A stretch of 64,000 nt of DNA from Aestuariibacter sp. A3R04 (GCF_018860805.1 NZ_JAHKQR010000012.1:58918-122917), one strand, 5' to 3'. Positions 53,866 to 61,813 are shown, counted from the stretch's first letter. Numbers and translations are program-made. Notes: generated by a model from the sequence alone, not told the origin.

Positions 53866-53888
53866 ACTTGCGATGAATTACCAGAAGA

Positions 53889-54245
53889 CTATTTGATAAA
53901 CTTGAAACTAAGAGGATAAGGCCACAATACGCCTTCGTTTGCTTTCAACGCTGCCATAATGATGAAAACAAGGCTGGTGATACCAAGAGCAACAAACAAC
54001 AACGCACCAATTACAATAAAAGTGAGGATAAAGCAAATAACGGCGTAGATAATCACGCTTATTAACCAGTTTAATATAACCTTTCCATGGGCATCGATGC
54101 GCTCAGACTGCTCTCTATTTGTTGCCCACATAACAATAGGCAACACTAAGCCGGCTCCTGGCACTAAAAAGCCAGCAAGTTGACTAAGGTGCATAAGCAT
54201 TAGAAACGTTTTTTCTTCCATTCCCCAGGGCTTAAACTCATCCAT
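53889..54245 (-). CDS. DUF4870 (Tic20-like) small membrane protein
   Basis: 118 residues with three or four hydrophobic helices. The start EEKTFLMLMHLSQLAGFLVPGAGLVLPIVMWATNR, followed by DAHGKVILNWLISVIIYAVICFIL, is the DUF4870 pattern. Family knowledge: widespread inner-membrane proteins of unknown function. Single gene with its own terminator. Confidence 0.85.
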   Translation of the reverse strand: MDEFKPWGMEEKTFLMLMHLSQLAGFLVPGAGLVLPIVMWATNREQSERIDAHGKVILNWLISVIIYAVICFILTFIVIGALLFVALGITSLVFIIMAALKANEGVLWPYPLSFKFIK

Positions 54246-54401
54246 TTTTCTCGATCCTTGTTGTTCAGTTATGGGTTAAAAATACCTGTATCGATATTAC
54301 TTATATCATTAACTTTTACATCTGGCTATGCCACTGTACTTGCTTATGAAAAGCTTTGAACGGTTTTTCACTGCTACAGAAAGCACCCAAACAGAAGGGT
54401 G

Positions 54402-54629
54402 GAAAGTGCTAAAACCACCTGGTCAGGTCTGGATGTCTCACCCGATGGTTAATACATGGTCTTCGACATGCCCGGCGATCTGTACAAAGTTGACATGACA
54501 GGCAGCGCGGCGACGCCACTCACGCAAGATTCTGCCCGAGCGAGCATTCCCGGGCATGCCTTATACACTCAAGCCGCTGACACTGCCGCAACGGGCAATA
54601 GTTCAATCCCATTGTTACTGAACAAATAA
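54402..54629 (+). pseudogene. Remnant of a TolB/WD40-type amidohydrolase
   Basis: Read in one frame, the stretch gives TTWSGLDVSPDG, an in-frame TAA (54450-54452), then YMVFDMPGDLYKVDMTGSAA and TPLTQD. This is the typical first beta-propeller repeat of WD40/TolB-like amidohydrolases (WxSLDVSPDG..IVFDxxGDLYxxxxxGGxAxxLT). Just upstream another frame reads TEGWK, the residues expected before that repeat, so a frameshift is also present. After LTQD the match fades into unrelated sequence ending in a stop. Only ~75 of ~1,000 codons remain, so the gene is long dead or the fragment was left by a rearrangement. Confidence 0.72.
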
Positions 54630-54673
54630 CAAACCGCTTCTATACGTATCAACAGAATTTGTGTCACTCACAG

Positions 54674-54705
54674 GACATATATGTCGGTAAAAGGACATAT
54701 TGTTC
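54674..54705. promoter_or_regulatory. Tandem palindromic operators, two helical turns apart
   Basis: GACATATATGTC (54674-54685) is a perfect 12-bp palindrome; a second, imperfect copy GACATATTGTTC starts exactly 20 bp later (54694). Each is preceded by AG. Two sites on the same face of the helix upstream of a LuxR-type regulator gene are best read as its binding sites. Confidence 0.6.
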
Positions 54706-54800
54706 TATATTTCACGCATTTATAGACAATGACACAACAAATGAAGCTGCGTCTCACTTTTTTTCTACAGTAGTGATTGTCAGCTGGACGCTGATTTTGT

Positions 54801-54894
54801 CGACAGGCCCCCGAGGATAAAAAACGGAGGTGTCAGGGACGTGATGCCAGGGATTTTTTCGCCAGCACGGAAGGGGTAAGCGGCGGGCCTGTCG
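54801..54894 (+). ncRNA. Structured RNA element, candidate leader or sRNA upstream of the LuxR gene
   Basis: CGACAGGCCC (54801-54810) pairs perfectly with GGGCCTGTCG (54885-54894), closing a 74-nt interior. The interior holds repeated purine boxes, GGAGGTGTCAGGGA, GCCAGGGAT and CAGCACGGAAGGGG, with a T6 stretch. The element ends 53 nt before the luxR ATG. I recall similar GGGA/CACGGA-rich leaders before small LuxR genes in other gammaproteobacteria but cannot name a described family. It may be a riboswitch, attenuator or sRNA. Confidence 0.5.
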
Positions 54895-54946
54895 CATTTT
54901 ACTTCACGGAAAAACTGGTTCATTCCACTACATCAAGGAAATCGAC

Positions 54947-55198
54947 ATGGAAAAAAACGACAAGCCAATGAGTGAGCGTTTAAGTCAGCTTTCTCGCCGG
55001 GAACTTCAGGTTGCTTATAAAATTATGGAGGGTTTGCCAAACAAACGCATTGCCTCCCAGCTATTCATAAGTGAACGCACGGTTAAGTTTCACTGTGCAA
55101 ATATTTATCGCAAGCTGGACATTCGAAACCGCACCAGTCTGATGGCCAGCTACTACAGAGAATTTCATCAGCCTGGCGGACACGTATTTCTGAAATAA
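54947..55198 (+). CDS. Stand-alone LuxR-type HTH regulator, 83 aa
   Basis: The whole protein is one LuxR/FixJ DNA-binding domain: LSRRELQVAYKIMEGLPNKRIASQLFISERTVKFHCANIYRKLDI, followed by a short tail. There is no receiver or autoinducer domain, as in GerE-like regulators. Family knowledge: such proteins bind short inverted repeats as dimers. Its gene lies between a structured RNA and the RiPP precursor on the same strand, so control of the peptide operon is likely, and the GACATATATGTC pair upstream is the natural autoregulatory site. Confidence 0.88.
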   Translation: MEKNDKPMSERLSQLSRRELQVAYKIMEGLPNKRIASQLFISERTVKFHCANIYRKLDIRNRTSLMASYYREFHQPGGHVFLK

Positions 55199-55311
55199 CC
55201 GGCCTTTGAGCCAGCTTACACTGCTATGAGAAGCAACTAGAGTATAACGTGAAGCCTGTGTCATAACGCACTGACAGGGCAGGGAAACCACTAACTTTCA
55301 AGGAGAACACG

Positions 55312-55512
55312 ATGCAAAACACAACCCGTTACACCGCACAATTAAATGAGAAACGCCTACTTAGTGCCAGTGAGGTAGCCCAGGTGTCAGGTGGCTTGCG
55401 CCCTACGCCACTTGCCACCAGGTTATCACCGTTACCCATTCGCCCACCGGTTTTCTACACCATGGCCCTGGGTGAAAATGGCGGTGACTATCCTGAAGAA
55501 GCCATATTCTAA
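55312..55512 (+). CDS. Putative ATP-grasp RiPP (graspetide) precursor peptide, 66 aa
   Basis: CAAGGAGAACACG gives a strong ribosome site. Residues 1-28 look like a leader (KRLLSASEVAQVSGG) ending in a double glycine at 27-28, a common cleavage site. The 38-residue core has a Pro/Arg/Thr-rich start (RPTPLATRLSPLPIRPP) and ends FYTMALGENGGDYPEEAIF, with Thr50 as likely ester donor and acids Glu54, Asp59, Glu62 and Glu63 as acceptors. It contains no Cys and no Lys in the core, so lanthionine or microviridin-type amide bonds are unlikely. The ATP-grasp gene directly follows, 72 bp on. Bioactivity unknown. Confidence 0.83.
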   Translation: MQNTTRYTAQLNEKRLLSASEVAQVSGGLRPTPLATRLSPLPIRPPVFYTMALGENGGDYPEEAIF

Positions 55513-55528
55513 CTCTCGTTGACCCCTT

Positions 55529-55562
55529 GCCGCCTGGTGTGCTGTTGCACCAGCGGCTTTTT
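55529..55562 (+). terminator. Intrinsic terminator/attenuator between precursor and ATP-grasp genes
   Basis: GCCG-c-CTGGTG (55529-55539) pairs with CACCAG-CGGC (55548-55557) and runs into TTTTT. It lies inside the operon, so most transcripts should end here and the enzyme gene be reached by read-through. Confidence 0.8.
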
Positions 55563-55584
55563 GCGTTTAACAGGAAGCAACATC

Positions 55585-56472
55585 ATGCTAACCCTTTGTC
55601 TTGGCGATGGCAATGACCCGCAAATTCGCCACCTCATCATGATGCTGAACGATATGCATCACGATGCACTAGTTCTAAATACCTCGGCCCAGCCACCGCT
55701 GCTCAGTGTATCTCACTGGCCGGGCACGCTGGCGCTTTCCCTTGTGCTTGACGATATTAGGTTAGATCTAGAGCAAATAGGCGCGTTTTATTGGCAGCGT
55801 TTTTTCCCGCCGCCCAGTGTGGACAGCGCCTCCTTAAAAAATCAAATTAGTGCGCTATCTGGTTTCTTCCACTACGCACCACACCGCTGGTATAACACGC
55901 TGGATGCGATTCGCTTCCACCAGGCTAAGCCTGTTCAGCTTCAGGAAGTACAACAACTCGGCGTAACCATTCCAAACACACTTATTTCCAACTGCCCACG
56001 TGATATAACGCCGTTTTTCCAGGAGGTAAAGAAAGTTGCGGTTAAGCCGGTTTTTGGCGGCTGTCATACTCAACTCGTTACCTCCTTAAACGAATTGCCA
56101 TGCTTTAATGAGAAAAATACACTTCCTCTGACGTATCAACACTACATTGAAGGAGACGATGTTCGCACTTTCGTTATCGATGAGGATGCATTTAGCGGGA
56201 TCATCTATTCCGAGGTGGCAGATTACCGCACAGACACAACAGCCATTGCCGAGCGAATTCCCACCCCTGAAATAATCAAACAGCAGAGCATGGCTATTTG
56301 CCAACAATTGGGAATGAAATGGTGCGCCATTGATTGGCGAAGAACACAGAATGGCGAATTTGTTTTTCTGGAGGCGAACCCCTGCCCCCAGTTTCTAAAA
56401 TTCGAGCACGACACACAACACCCCATTTCAGAGGCACTGTGCACTGCATTAACGTCTGTCGCCAGCAGCTAG
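55585..56472 (+). CDS. ATP-grasp RiPP macrocyclase, MvdD-like
   Basis: 295 residues from MLTLCLGDGNDPQIRHLIMM, with AACAGGAAG before the ATG; the upstream frame is rejected as it covers the terminator. The segment HRWYNTLDAIRFHQAKPVQL, then EVQQLGVTIPNTLISN, matches the substrate-binding region of microviridin-type enzymes, followed by the ATP-grasp motifs VAVKPVFGG, YIEGDDVRTFVI and the metal site AIDWRR...FVFLEANPCPQF (Asp, Glu, Asn). Family knowledge: these enzymes form omega-ester (or amide) macrocycles between Ser/Thr or Lys and Asp/Glu of a leader-bound core. No second ATP-grasp, acetyltransferase, protease or exporter is adjacent. Confidence 0.9.
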   Translation: MLTLCLGDGNDPQIRHLIMMLNDMHHDALVLNTSAQPPLLSVSHWPGTLALSLVLDDIRLDLEQIGAFYWQRFFPPPSVDSASLKNQISALSGFFHYAPHRWYNTLDAIRFHQAKPVQLQEVQQLGVTIPNTLISNCPRDITPFFQEVKKVAVKPVFGGCHTQLVTSLNELPCFNEKNTLPLTYQHYIEGDDVRTFVIDEDAFSGIIYSEVADYRTDTTAIAERIPTPEIIKQQSMAICQQLGMKWCAIDWRRTQNGEFVFLEANPCPQFLKFEHDTQHPISEALCTALTSVASS

Positions 56473-56473
56473 T

Positions 56474-57562
56474 TCAGCCCGCAGCGGGGTAATCAGTGTA
56501 ACCTCGCTGCCCGCCCCCAAACAGAGTATCAGGATCGTGCTGGGCCAGTGGAATGTCCTTTGCCAGTCGTGCGGGCAAATCGGGGTTGGCCACAAATGGC
56601 CGTCCAAAGCCGATCATGTCAGCCCAGCCCTGCTCTAACGCTATTTTCGCGCGATCTGCTGTATATTTCCCAGCGTAAATTACAATACCATCAAATGCAT
56701 CTCGAATAGCTTGCTTAAACTCAAGTGGCATATCAGGCGCATCATCCCAATCTGCCTCAGCGATGTGAACATAACCCACCTTCAGTGAATTCAGTGTCCG
56801 AACAGCTTCCACATAGGTGAGTTCGGGATTTTCATCCACCGCACCGTTGAGCGTCGTCAACGGTGCAAGCCTAACTCCCACCGAATCACTGTCGAATACT
56901 GTGCATACAGCCGCCACAACTTCTTGTAAGAAACGCAGGCGATTTTCCACGCTGCCTCCGTATTCATCTGTACGATTGTTCGCCTTTGAATCTAAAAATT
57001 GATTTATCAGATAACCATTGGCTGCATGCAGTTCAATACCATCAAACCCGGCCTCTTTCGCACACAAAGCCGCGTGTCGGTATTCTTCAACAACGTCTTT
57101 TATCTCTGCAATTTCCAACGCCCTTGGCATGGAAGACTGCACAAAACCCGGCGAATTATTATCGTCGATAAAGACTTTGACACCTTCAGCCTGAAGGGCT
57201 GAGGATGACACAGGCTGCTTCCCACCCGTGTTACTTTCATGGGAGACCCGGCCTACGTGCCACAGCTGGGCAAACATTACCCCACCTTTTGCGTGCACAG
57301 CGTCTGTGACTTTTTTCCAACCTGCTACCTGAGCCCGTGTGTAAATACCCGGGGTCCACGCGTAGCCTTTGCCCAATTCACTGATTTGTGTACCTTCACT
57401 CACGATCAGGCCAGCACTGGCACGCTGGGCGTAATACTTTGCCATGAGCTCATTGGCTATATCCCCAGGCTGGGTAGAACGAGAGCGGGTCATTGGGGGC
57501 ATAACAATGCGATTTTTTAACGTTTTTCCCGCCAGTTTCACAGTGGTAAATAATGGATTCAT
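56474..57562 (-). CDS. nemA: Old yellow enzyme family, N-ethylmaleimide reductase-like
   Basis: 362 residues from MNPLFTTVKLAGKTLKNRIVMPPMTRSR, with CAGGAGGTTCT before the ATG. OYE marks are QLWHVGRVSH, the active-site HAANGYLINQFLDSKANNRTDEYGGS (His/Asn pair of the nitro- and enone-reductase subgroup) and the phosphate-binding GFGRPFVANPDL. Family knowledge: FMN enzyme reducing activated C=C bonds and nitro compounds with NADPH. Its stop codon lies 2 bp from the end of the convergent ATP-grasp gene. The LysR gene is 93 bp upstream on the same strand. Confidence 0.93.
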   Translation of the reverse strand: MNPLFTTVKLAGKTLKNRIVMPPMTRSRSTQPGDIANELMAKYYAQRASAGLIVSEGTQISELGKGYAWTPGIYTRAQVAGWKKVTDAVHAKGGVMFAQLWHVGRVSHESNTGGKQPVSSSALQAEGVKVFIDDNNSPGFVQSSMPRALEIAEIKDVVEEYRHAALCAKEAGFDGIELHAANGYLINQFLDSKANNRTDEYGGSVENRLRFLQEVVAAVCTVFDSDSVGVRLAPLTTLNGAVDENPELTYVEAVRTLNSLKVGYVHIAEADWDDAPDMPLEFKQAIRDAFDGIVIYAGKYTADRAKIALEQGWADMIGFGRPFVANPDLPARLAKDIPLAQHDPDTLFGGGQRGYTDYPAAG

Positions 57563-57655
57563 AGAACCTCCTGTATTTTGATACATCTAGGCTATCGCAC
57601 TTTATTGACACCATTAAGTACAACAAATGAAAAACACTTTTGTCATATTTGCAAA

Positions 57656-58543
57656 TTAGAGGACTAAGCGGGGCTCTATATAATCAAGAAAGGCTAGAAT
57701 CCGCGATGAGACCGCGCTATTGCGATAATACACCGCCTGCACCGATTCTCTTCGATTAGGGCTTAAAATATGATTGTTAAGCACACTGACCAAACGGCCT
57801 GCTTCGAGATCATCTTTCACCATGAAGTAAGACAGCAATGCCACTCCCTGACCTGCCAGGCACAACTGGCGCACCGTTTCACCACTTGATGCACTAATGG
57901 CAAAACGCAATTGCAGCGCACTTTTTAACGGCCAGGTGTTCAAGTGAGGAGCGTCACTAAATCCAATCAAGCGCTGTTGGGTAAGCGTGAGGATATTCTC
58001 ATCAATGGGATGTTGGGCGAGATACTGCGGACTGACAACAATGTGTAATTTACTGCTTCCCAGTCGGCGGGCATGCAGGTTGGAGTCACTTAAATCACCA
58101 ATACGAATTGCAATATCAGTTTTGTGTTCCAGCAAATCGATAATGCTGTCGTGACTGGTGAGTTCCAGGGTAATATCAGGATAAGCCTTGCAAAAACCGT
58201 CAATAAGTGGCGTGAGTTGATGGAATACAAAGGGACTGGCAGCATCCACCCGCAATTTACCCGAGGGAGTCCGCCCCAACAGCCGCAAAGATTCTTCCCC
58301 TTTTTCCAAGATGTTCAGGCCATCACGTGCATAATCTAAAAACAATTCCCCTTCTTCTGTTAACTCGAGCCTTCGGGTAGTTCTATTGAGTAATGTCACA
58401 TTTAGCGTTTGCTCCAAACGTGAAACGGCACGGGATACTTTAGCCACCTGCTGTTCCAGCAACGCCGCAGCAGCAGAGAAGCTCCCCGTATCGACAACAG
58501 TAACAAAGGCTTCGAGATCTTCGGTTTTCGAATTAACTGGCAT
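57656..58543 (-). CDS. LysR-family transcriptional regulator
   Basis: 295 residues from MPVNSKTEDLEAFVTVVDTGSF; the start 19 codons upstream is rejected because GTAAAGGCAATAGC lies before this ATG. The N-terminal HTH is SFSAAAALLEQQVAKVSRAVSRLEQTLNVTLLNRTTRRLELTEEG; the C-terminal half is the two-lobed effector domain. Family knowledge: binds T-N11-A palindromes and activates a divergent gene. The MFS transporter is divergent, and the downstream reductase genes are probable targets too. Confidence 0.93.
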   Translation of the reverse strand: MPVNSKTEDLEAFVTVVDTGSFSAAAALLEQQVAKVSRAVSRLEQTLNVTLLNRTTRRLELTEEGELFLDYARDGLNILEKGEESLRLLGRTPSGKLRVDAASPFVFHQLTPLIDGFCKAYPDITLELTSHDSIIDLLEHKTDIAIRIGDLSDSNLHARRLGSSKLHIVVSPQYLAQHPIDENILTLTQQRLIGFSDAPHLNTWPLKSALQLRFAISASSGETVRQLCLAGQGVALLSYFMVKDDLEAGRLVSVLNNHILSPNRRESVQAVYYRNSAVSSRILAFLDYIEPRLVL

Positions 58544-58595
58544 GCTATTGCCTTTACAATTTCCGCAAAAGTATTTTGTCACTACTGCTATTTTT

Positions 58596-58611
58596 TGCAA
58601 TTAAATTTGCA
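58596..58611. promoter_or_regulatory. LysR-type palindrome in the LysR-MFS intergenic region
   Basis: TGCAA (58596-58600) and TTGCA (58607-58611) form a perfect palindrome around TTAAAT. It lies 47 bp before the MFS start and 53 bp before the LysR start, the normal place for the autoregulatory/activation site. Confidence 0.55.
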
Positions 58612-58657
58612 CTCAGAATACGTTTCACATTGTCACCACCATGAATGAGGAACTGCA

Positions 58658-59830
58658 ATGCCTATTGCATTATTTGCTTTAACACTAAGTGCCTTTGCTA
58701 TTGGCACCACAGAATTTGTCATTGTTGGCCTAGTGCCCACTATTGCTGAAGATCTAAACGTTACCCTTCCCAGTGCTGGTTTACTGGTTAGCTTGTACGC
58801 CCTTGGCGTGGCTGTAGGCGCCCCGGTACTCACAGCGCTAACCGGACGCTGGAAACGCAAGCACGTGTTACTTAGCCTGATGGCACTATTCGTTGGAGGC
58901 AACATGCTCGCCTGGCAAGCCCCTGGCTATGAAAGTCTGATTGCAGCCAGGGTCTTAACAGGTCTGGCCCACGGCGTGTTTTTCTCCATTGGTTCAACCA
59001 TTGCTACTAGCCTGGTGAGTAAAGAGAAGGAAGCCAGCGCCATCGCAATTATGTTTACAGGTTTAACGGTGGCACTCGTCACTGGTGTGCCGCTGGGTAC
59101 CTGGATTGGCCAAAGCTTTGGTTGGCGCGCTACATTCCTGGTAGTGTCGGGCTTGGGCCTTATTGCGCTAATTGGCAGTGCATTGCTGGTGCCAGGTGAT
59201 CTGAAACAAAGCCGCCCGGCACAACTGAAAGAACAATTCGCGGTGTTGGTCCAACCCCGCTTAGTATTGGTTTACCTGATGACCATACTCGGCTATGGGG
59301 GTACTTTCACAGCCTTTACCTATCTCGCTCCTATCCTGCAGAAAGAATCCGGTTTCGCGCCATCGGCTATCAGTGTAATCATGCTGATTTACGGTATATC
59401 TGTTGCGGTGGGCAATATTTATGGTGGTAAACTGGCCGATAGAAAAGGACCTATTCGCGCACTAACCCTTATTTTTAGTGCACTGGCCGTTATTCTATTC
59501 GCATTGACGTTTACCATGGGGTCAAAAATTGGTGCTGTGATAACCGTATTGATATGGGGCGCTTTTGCCTTTGGCAATGTACCGGGTTTACAAGTTTATG
59601 TAGTTAAGCTAGCGGAGCGTTTTACCCCTAACGCCGTTGATGTCGCCTCAGGCCTAAATATAGCAGCTTTTAACATTGGCATTGCCGTGGGTTCCATTTT
59701 GGGCGGTGCCATTGTAGAAGGAATGAGCCTCAAGGACACAGCATGGGTTGGTGCTCTCATCTCAGTGGCCGCACTTTTGGCAACGCGCTATAGCGGCTAC
59801 CTTGATAAGCGCAACCAGGCCACATGTTAA
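58658..59830 (+). CDS. MFS efflux transporter, AraJ/YdhP-like (DHA1 family)
   Basis: 390 residues with 12 membrane helices. The start LFALTLSAFAIGTTEFVIVGLVPTIAEDL, then VTLPSAGLLVSLYALGVAVGAPVL, is typical of the DHA1 subfamily holding AraJ, YdhP and purine exporters; GTWIGQSFGWRATFLVV is motif C-like. Family knowledge: proton-driven export of small molecules or drugs. It is divergent from a LysR gene and followed by aldo-keto and quinone-type reductases. Substrate unknown. Confidence 0.92.
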   Translation: MPIALFALTLSAFAIGTTEFVIVGLVPTIAEDLNVTLPSAGLLVSLYALGVAVGAPVLTALTGRWKRKHVLLSLMALFVGGNMLAWQAPGYESLIAARVLTGLAHGVFFSIGSTIATSLVSKEKEASAIAIMFTGLTVALVTGVPLGTWIGQSFGWRATFLVVSGLGLIALIGSALLVPGDLKQSRPAQLKEQFAVLVQPRLVLVYLMTILGYGGTFTAFTYLAPILQKESGFAPSAISVIMLIYGISVAVGNIYGGKLADRKGPIRALTLIFSALAVILFALTFTMGSKIGAVITVLIWGAFAFGNVPGLQVYVVKLAERFTPNAVDVASGLNIAAFNIGIAVGSILGGAIVEGMSLKDTAWVGALISVAALLATRYSGYLDKRNQATC

Positions 59831-59949
59831 GACGTGCTGGAATCTATCACATAGGCTTCCATTTCAGGCGCAACACCATGCCGGTGGAATGGGTACCCAA
59901 GCACATCGGCAAACACATATTGCTAATTTTTATTCAATAGGAAACCACC

Positions 59950-60762
59950 ATGTCTCAAACAATTATACCTAAGTTAGGTGTCGGCACATTTAGACTTGAA
60001 GACGATGCCGCCTATCAAAGCGTAACGATGGCTCTCGAAGAGGGCTATCGTCATATTGATACGGCTCAAATCTACGGCAATGAAGAAGCAGTCGGTCGGG
60101 CAATTAAAGACGCAGATATTCCCCGAGATGAGTTATTTGTCACCACCAAAGTATGGAACGACAACCTAAACCAACGTAACTTTCTTCCCAGTGTGAAAGA
60201 AAGCCTTAAAAAGCTGCAACTTGAGTATGTCGATCTGCTACTTGTGCACTGGCCCAGTCCACCGAAAGGAGAAAGTATGAATACATATCTGAAGGAATTG
60301 GCAAACGCGAAAGAAGCAGGAATGACCAAAGAGATAGGAGTCTCAAACTTTACCATAGCGCAGTTGGAAGAAGCCCTGGATGTTCTACCGAAAGGTTCGC
60401 TTTTCAACCACCAGATTGAAGTACATCCTTATCTGACTAACGAAAAAGTACGTGCATACTGTAAAAAACACGGTATTACTGTAACAGGCTACATGCCTTT
60501 CGCTGTTGGTAAAGTACTGAAAGACAAAACAATTCTTTCTATCGCTGAAGCCCACGGAGCAAGTGCTGCAGAAGTGGTTGTCGCATGGGAATTAGCCCAT
60601 GGTCTCATCACTATTCCGTCTTCTACGAAACGCAAAAACCTCGCCACAAATTTAAAATCGCTGGGGTTAACGCTTAGTGCAGCAGACATTGCTCAAATAG
60701 ATGCTCTTCATTGCGGCGATCGTCAGGCGACACCCGACTTTGCCCCTGAATGGGACAAGTAA
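59950..60762 (+). CDS. Aldo/keto reductase, DkgB-like
   Basis: 270 residues. The AKR signature GYRHIDTAQIYGNEEAVGRAI is near the N-terminus, with the catalytic Tyr in QIYGN, Asp in HIDTA and Lys in VTTKVWNDN; the C-terminal NADPH-binding IPSSTKRKNLATNL follows. Size fits 2,5-diketogluconate reductase B (267). Family knowledge: reduces methylglyoxal and other carbonyls with NADPH. AGGAAACCACC precedes the ATG. One base separates its stop codon from the next start. Confidence 0.92.
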   Translation: MSQTIIPKLGVGTFRLEDDAAYQSVTMALEEGYRHIDTAQIYGNEEAVGRAIKDADIPRDELFVTTKVWNDNLNQRNFLPSVKESLKKLQLEYVDLLLVHWPSPPKGESMNTYLKELANAKEAGMTKEIGVSNFTIAQLEEALDVLPKGSLFNHQIEVHPYLTNEKVRAYCKKHGITVTGYMPFAVGKVLKDKTILSIAEAHGASAAEVVVAWELAHGLITIPSSTKRKNLATNLKSLGLTLSAADIAQIDALHCGDRQATPDFAPEWDK

Positions 60763-60763
60763 A

Positions 60764-61708
60764 ATGAGCCAGTCATCGACACAAGCCTGGCAATTTAGCG
60801 CTGCAGGTCAACCACTGTATTTGTCAGATAAAGAACTGCCCGCGCCAGGCCCAGGCCAAATATTAGTTGCCAATGAAGCAATTGGCGTGAATCCGGTCGA
60901 CTGGAAGTTTATCGACAACAATCCTATTAACTGGTGTGCCGGGCACACACCTGGGGTAGATGGGGCTGGGATCGTACGTGCTACCGGGGAAGGTGTAGAC
61001 GAGACCCTCGTAGGGCAAACCGTAGCATACCATCACAACCTTGCTGAAAACGGTAGCTTCGCCAAACACACTATACTGTACCCAGAGCGAGTACTTCGGG
61101 TGCCAGATGGACTATCTGCGGTAGTGGCCGCTGCCCTGCCCTGTCCGCTGCTCACCGCTTGGCTTGCATTCAGCAAGATCCCGACGCTGGAAGGTGCCTC
61201 AGTACTGGTAACCGGTATGGGTGCAGTTAACAAATTGCTGGTGCAAATACTCAAGACGCATGGTTTTAATGTTCATGTACTGTCGGGGAGTTTGACAGCG
61301 AAACAAGCTAAAACCCTGGGGGTTACAAAGATATTCCGCAACTTTCCCACCCAGGGTAACTATTTCGCGTTATTTGATGCCAACGGACCGGACGTAGCCA
61401 AAGCGCTGATGCCTCTGCTACAATCAAATGGTCACGTGGTCAGCATTTTGGGGCGTATAGAGCGCCCTGTGGATGCACCGTTCACCCGAACTATTTCCTA
61501 TCACGAAGTTGCGCTTGGCGCGCTGCACACCTATGGTGACCGGTACCAATGGGACCGCCTTGTCATTGACGGTGAAGCGCTGCTAGAAAAGATCGTCGAA
61601 GCTCAAATTCGCATTGAAGCCCCTGCTGTGTTTTCGTTCAACGCACTCAACGATGCACTAAAGTTCTCAAAAACTCAAAAACAAAAAGCAGTGGTAGTTG
61701 TGAACTAA
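60764..61708 (+). CDS. MDR-family quinone oxidoreductase-like protein
   Basis: 314 residues from MSQSSTQAWQFSAAGQPLYL, one base after the aldo/keto reductase stop; the longer frame is rejected. The GroES-like N-terminal half has PGPGQILVANEAIGVNPVDWKFIDN and HTPGVDGAGIVRATGEGV, typical of zinc-free quinone reductases. The cofactor loop reads VLVTGMGAVNKLLVQ, an unusual form of GxGxVG, so cofactor choice may differ. No catalytic Cys/His zinc set. Expected to reduce quinones or enones, in keeping with nemA and the aldo/keto reductase. It is shorter in the cofactor half than the usual ~330 residues. Confidence 0.86.
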   Translation: MSQSSTQAWQFSAAGQPLYLSDKELPAPGPGQILVANEAIGVNPVDWKFIDNNPINWCAGHTPGVDGAGIVRATGEGVDETLVGQTVAYHHNLAENGSFAKHTILYPERVLRVPDGLSAVVAAALPCPLLTAWLAFSKIPTLEGASVLVTGMGAVNKLLVQILKTHGFNVHVLSGSLTAKQAKTLGVTKIFRNFPTQGNYFALFDANGPDVAKALMPLLQSNGHVVSILGRIERPVDAPFTRTISYHEVALGALHTYGDRYQWDRLVIDGEALLEKIVEAQIRIEAPAVFSFNALNDALKFSKTQKQKAVVVVN

Positions 61709-61813
61709 CGACAGTGCGAATAAACCGAAGTGCCCAGCAGGTGATAAAGGCTTGCCGGCGCTTGTTCGATTAAGTTAAAGGCGGGAAAACATGAGGTGGA
61801 TTTGCGACGAAGC

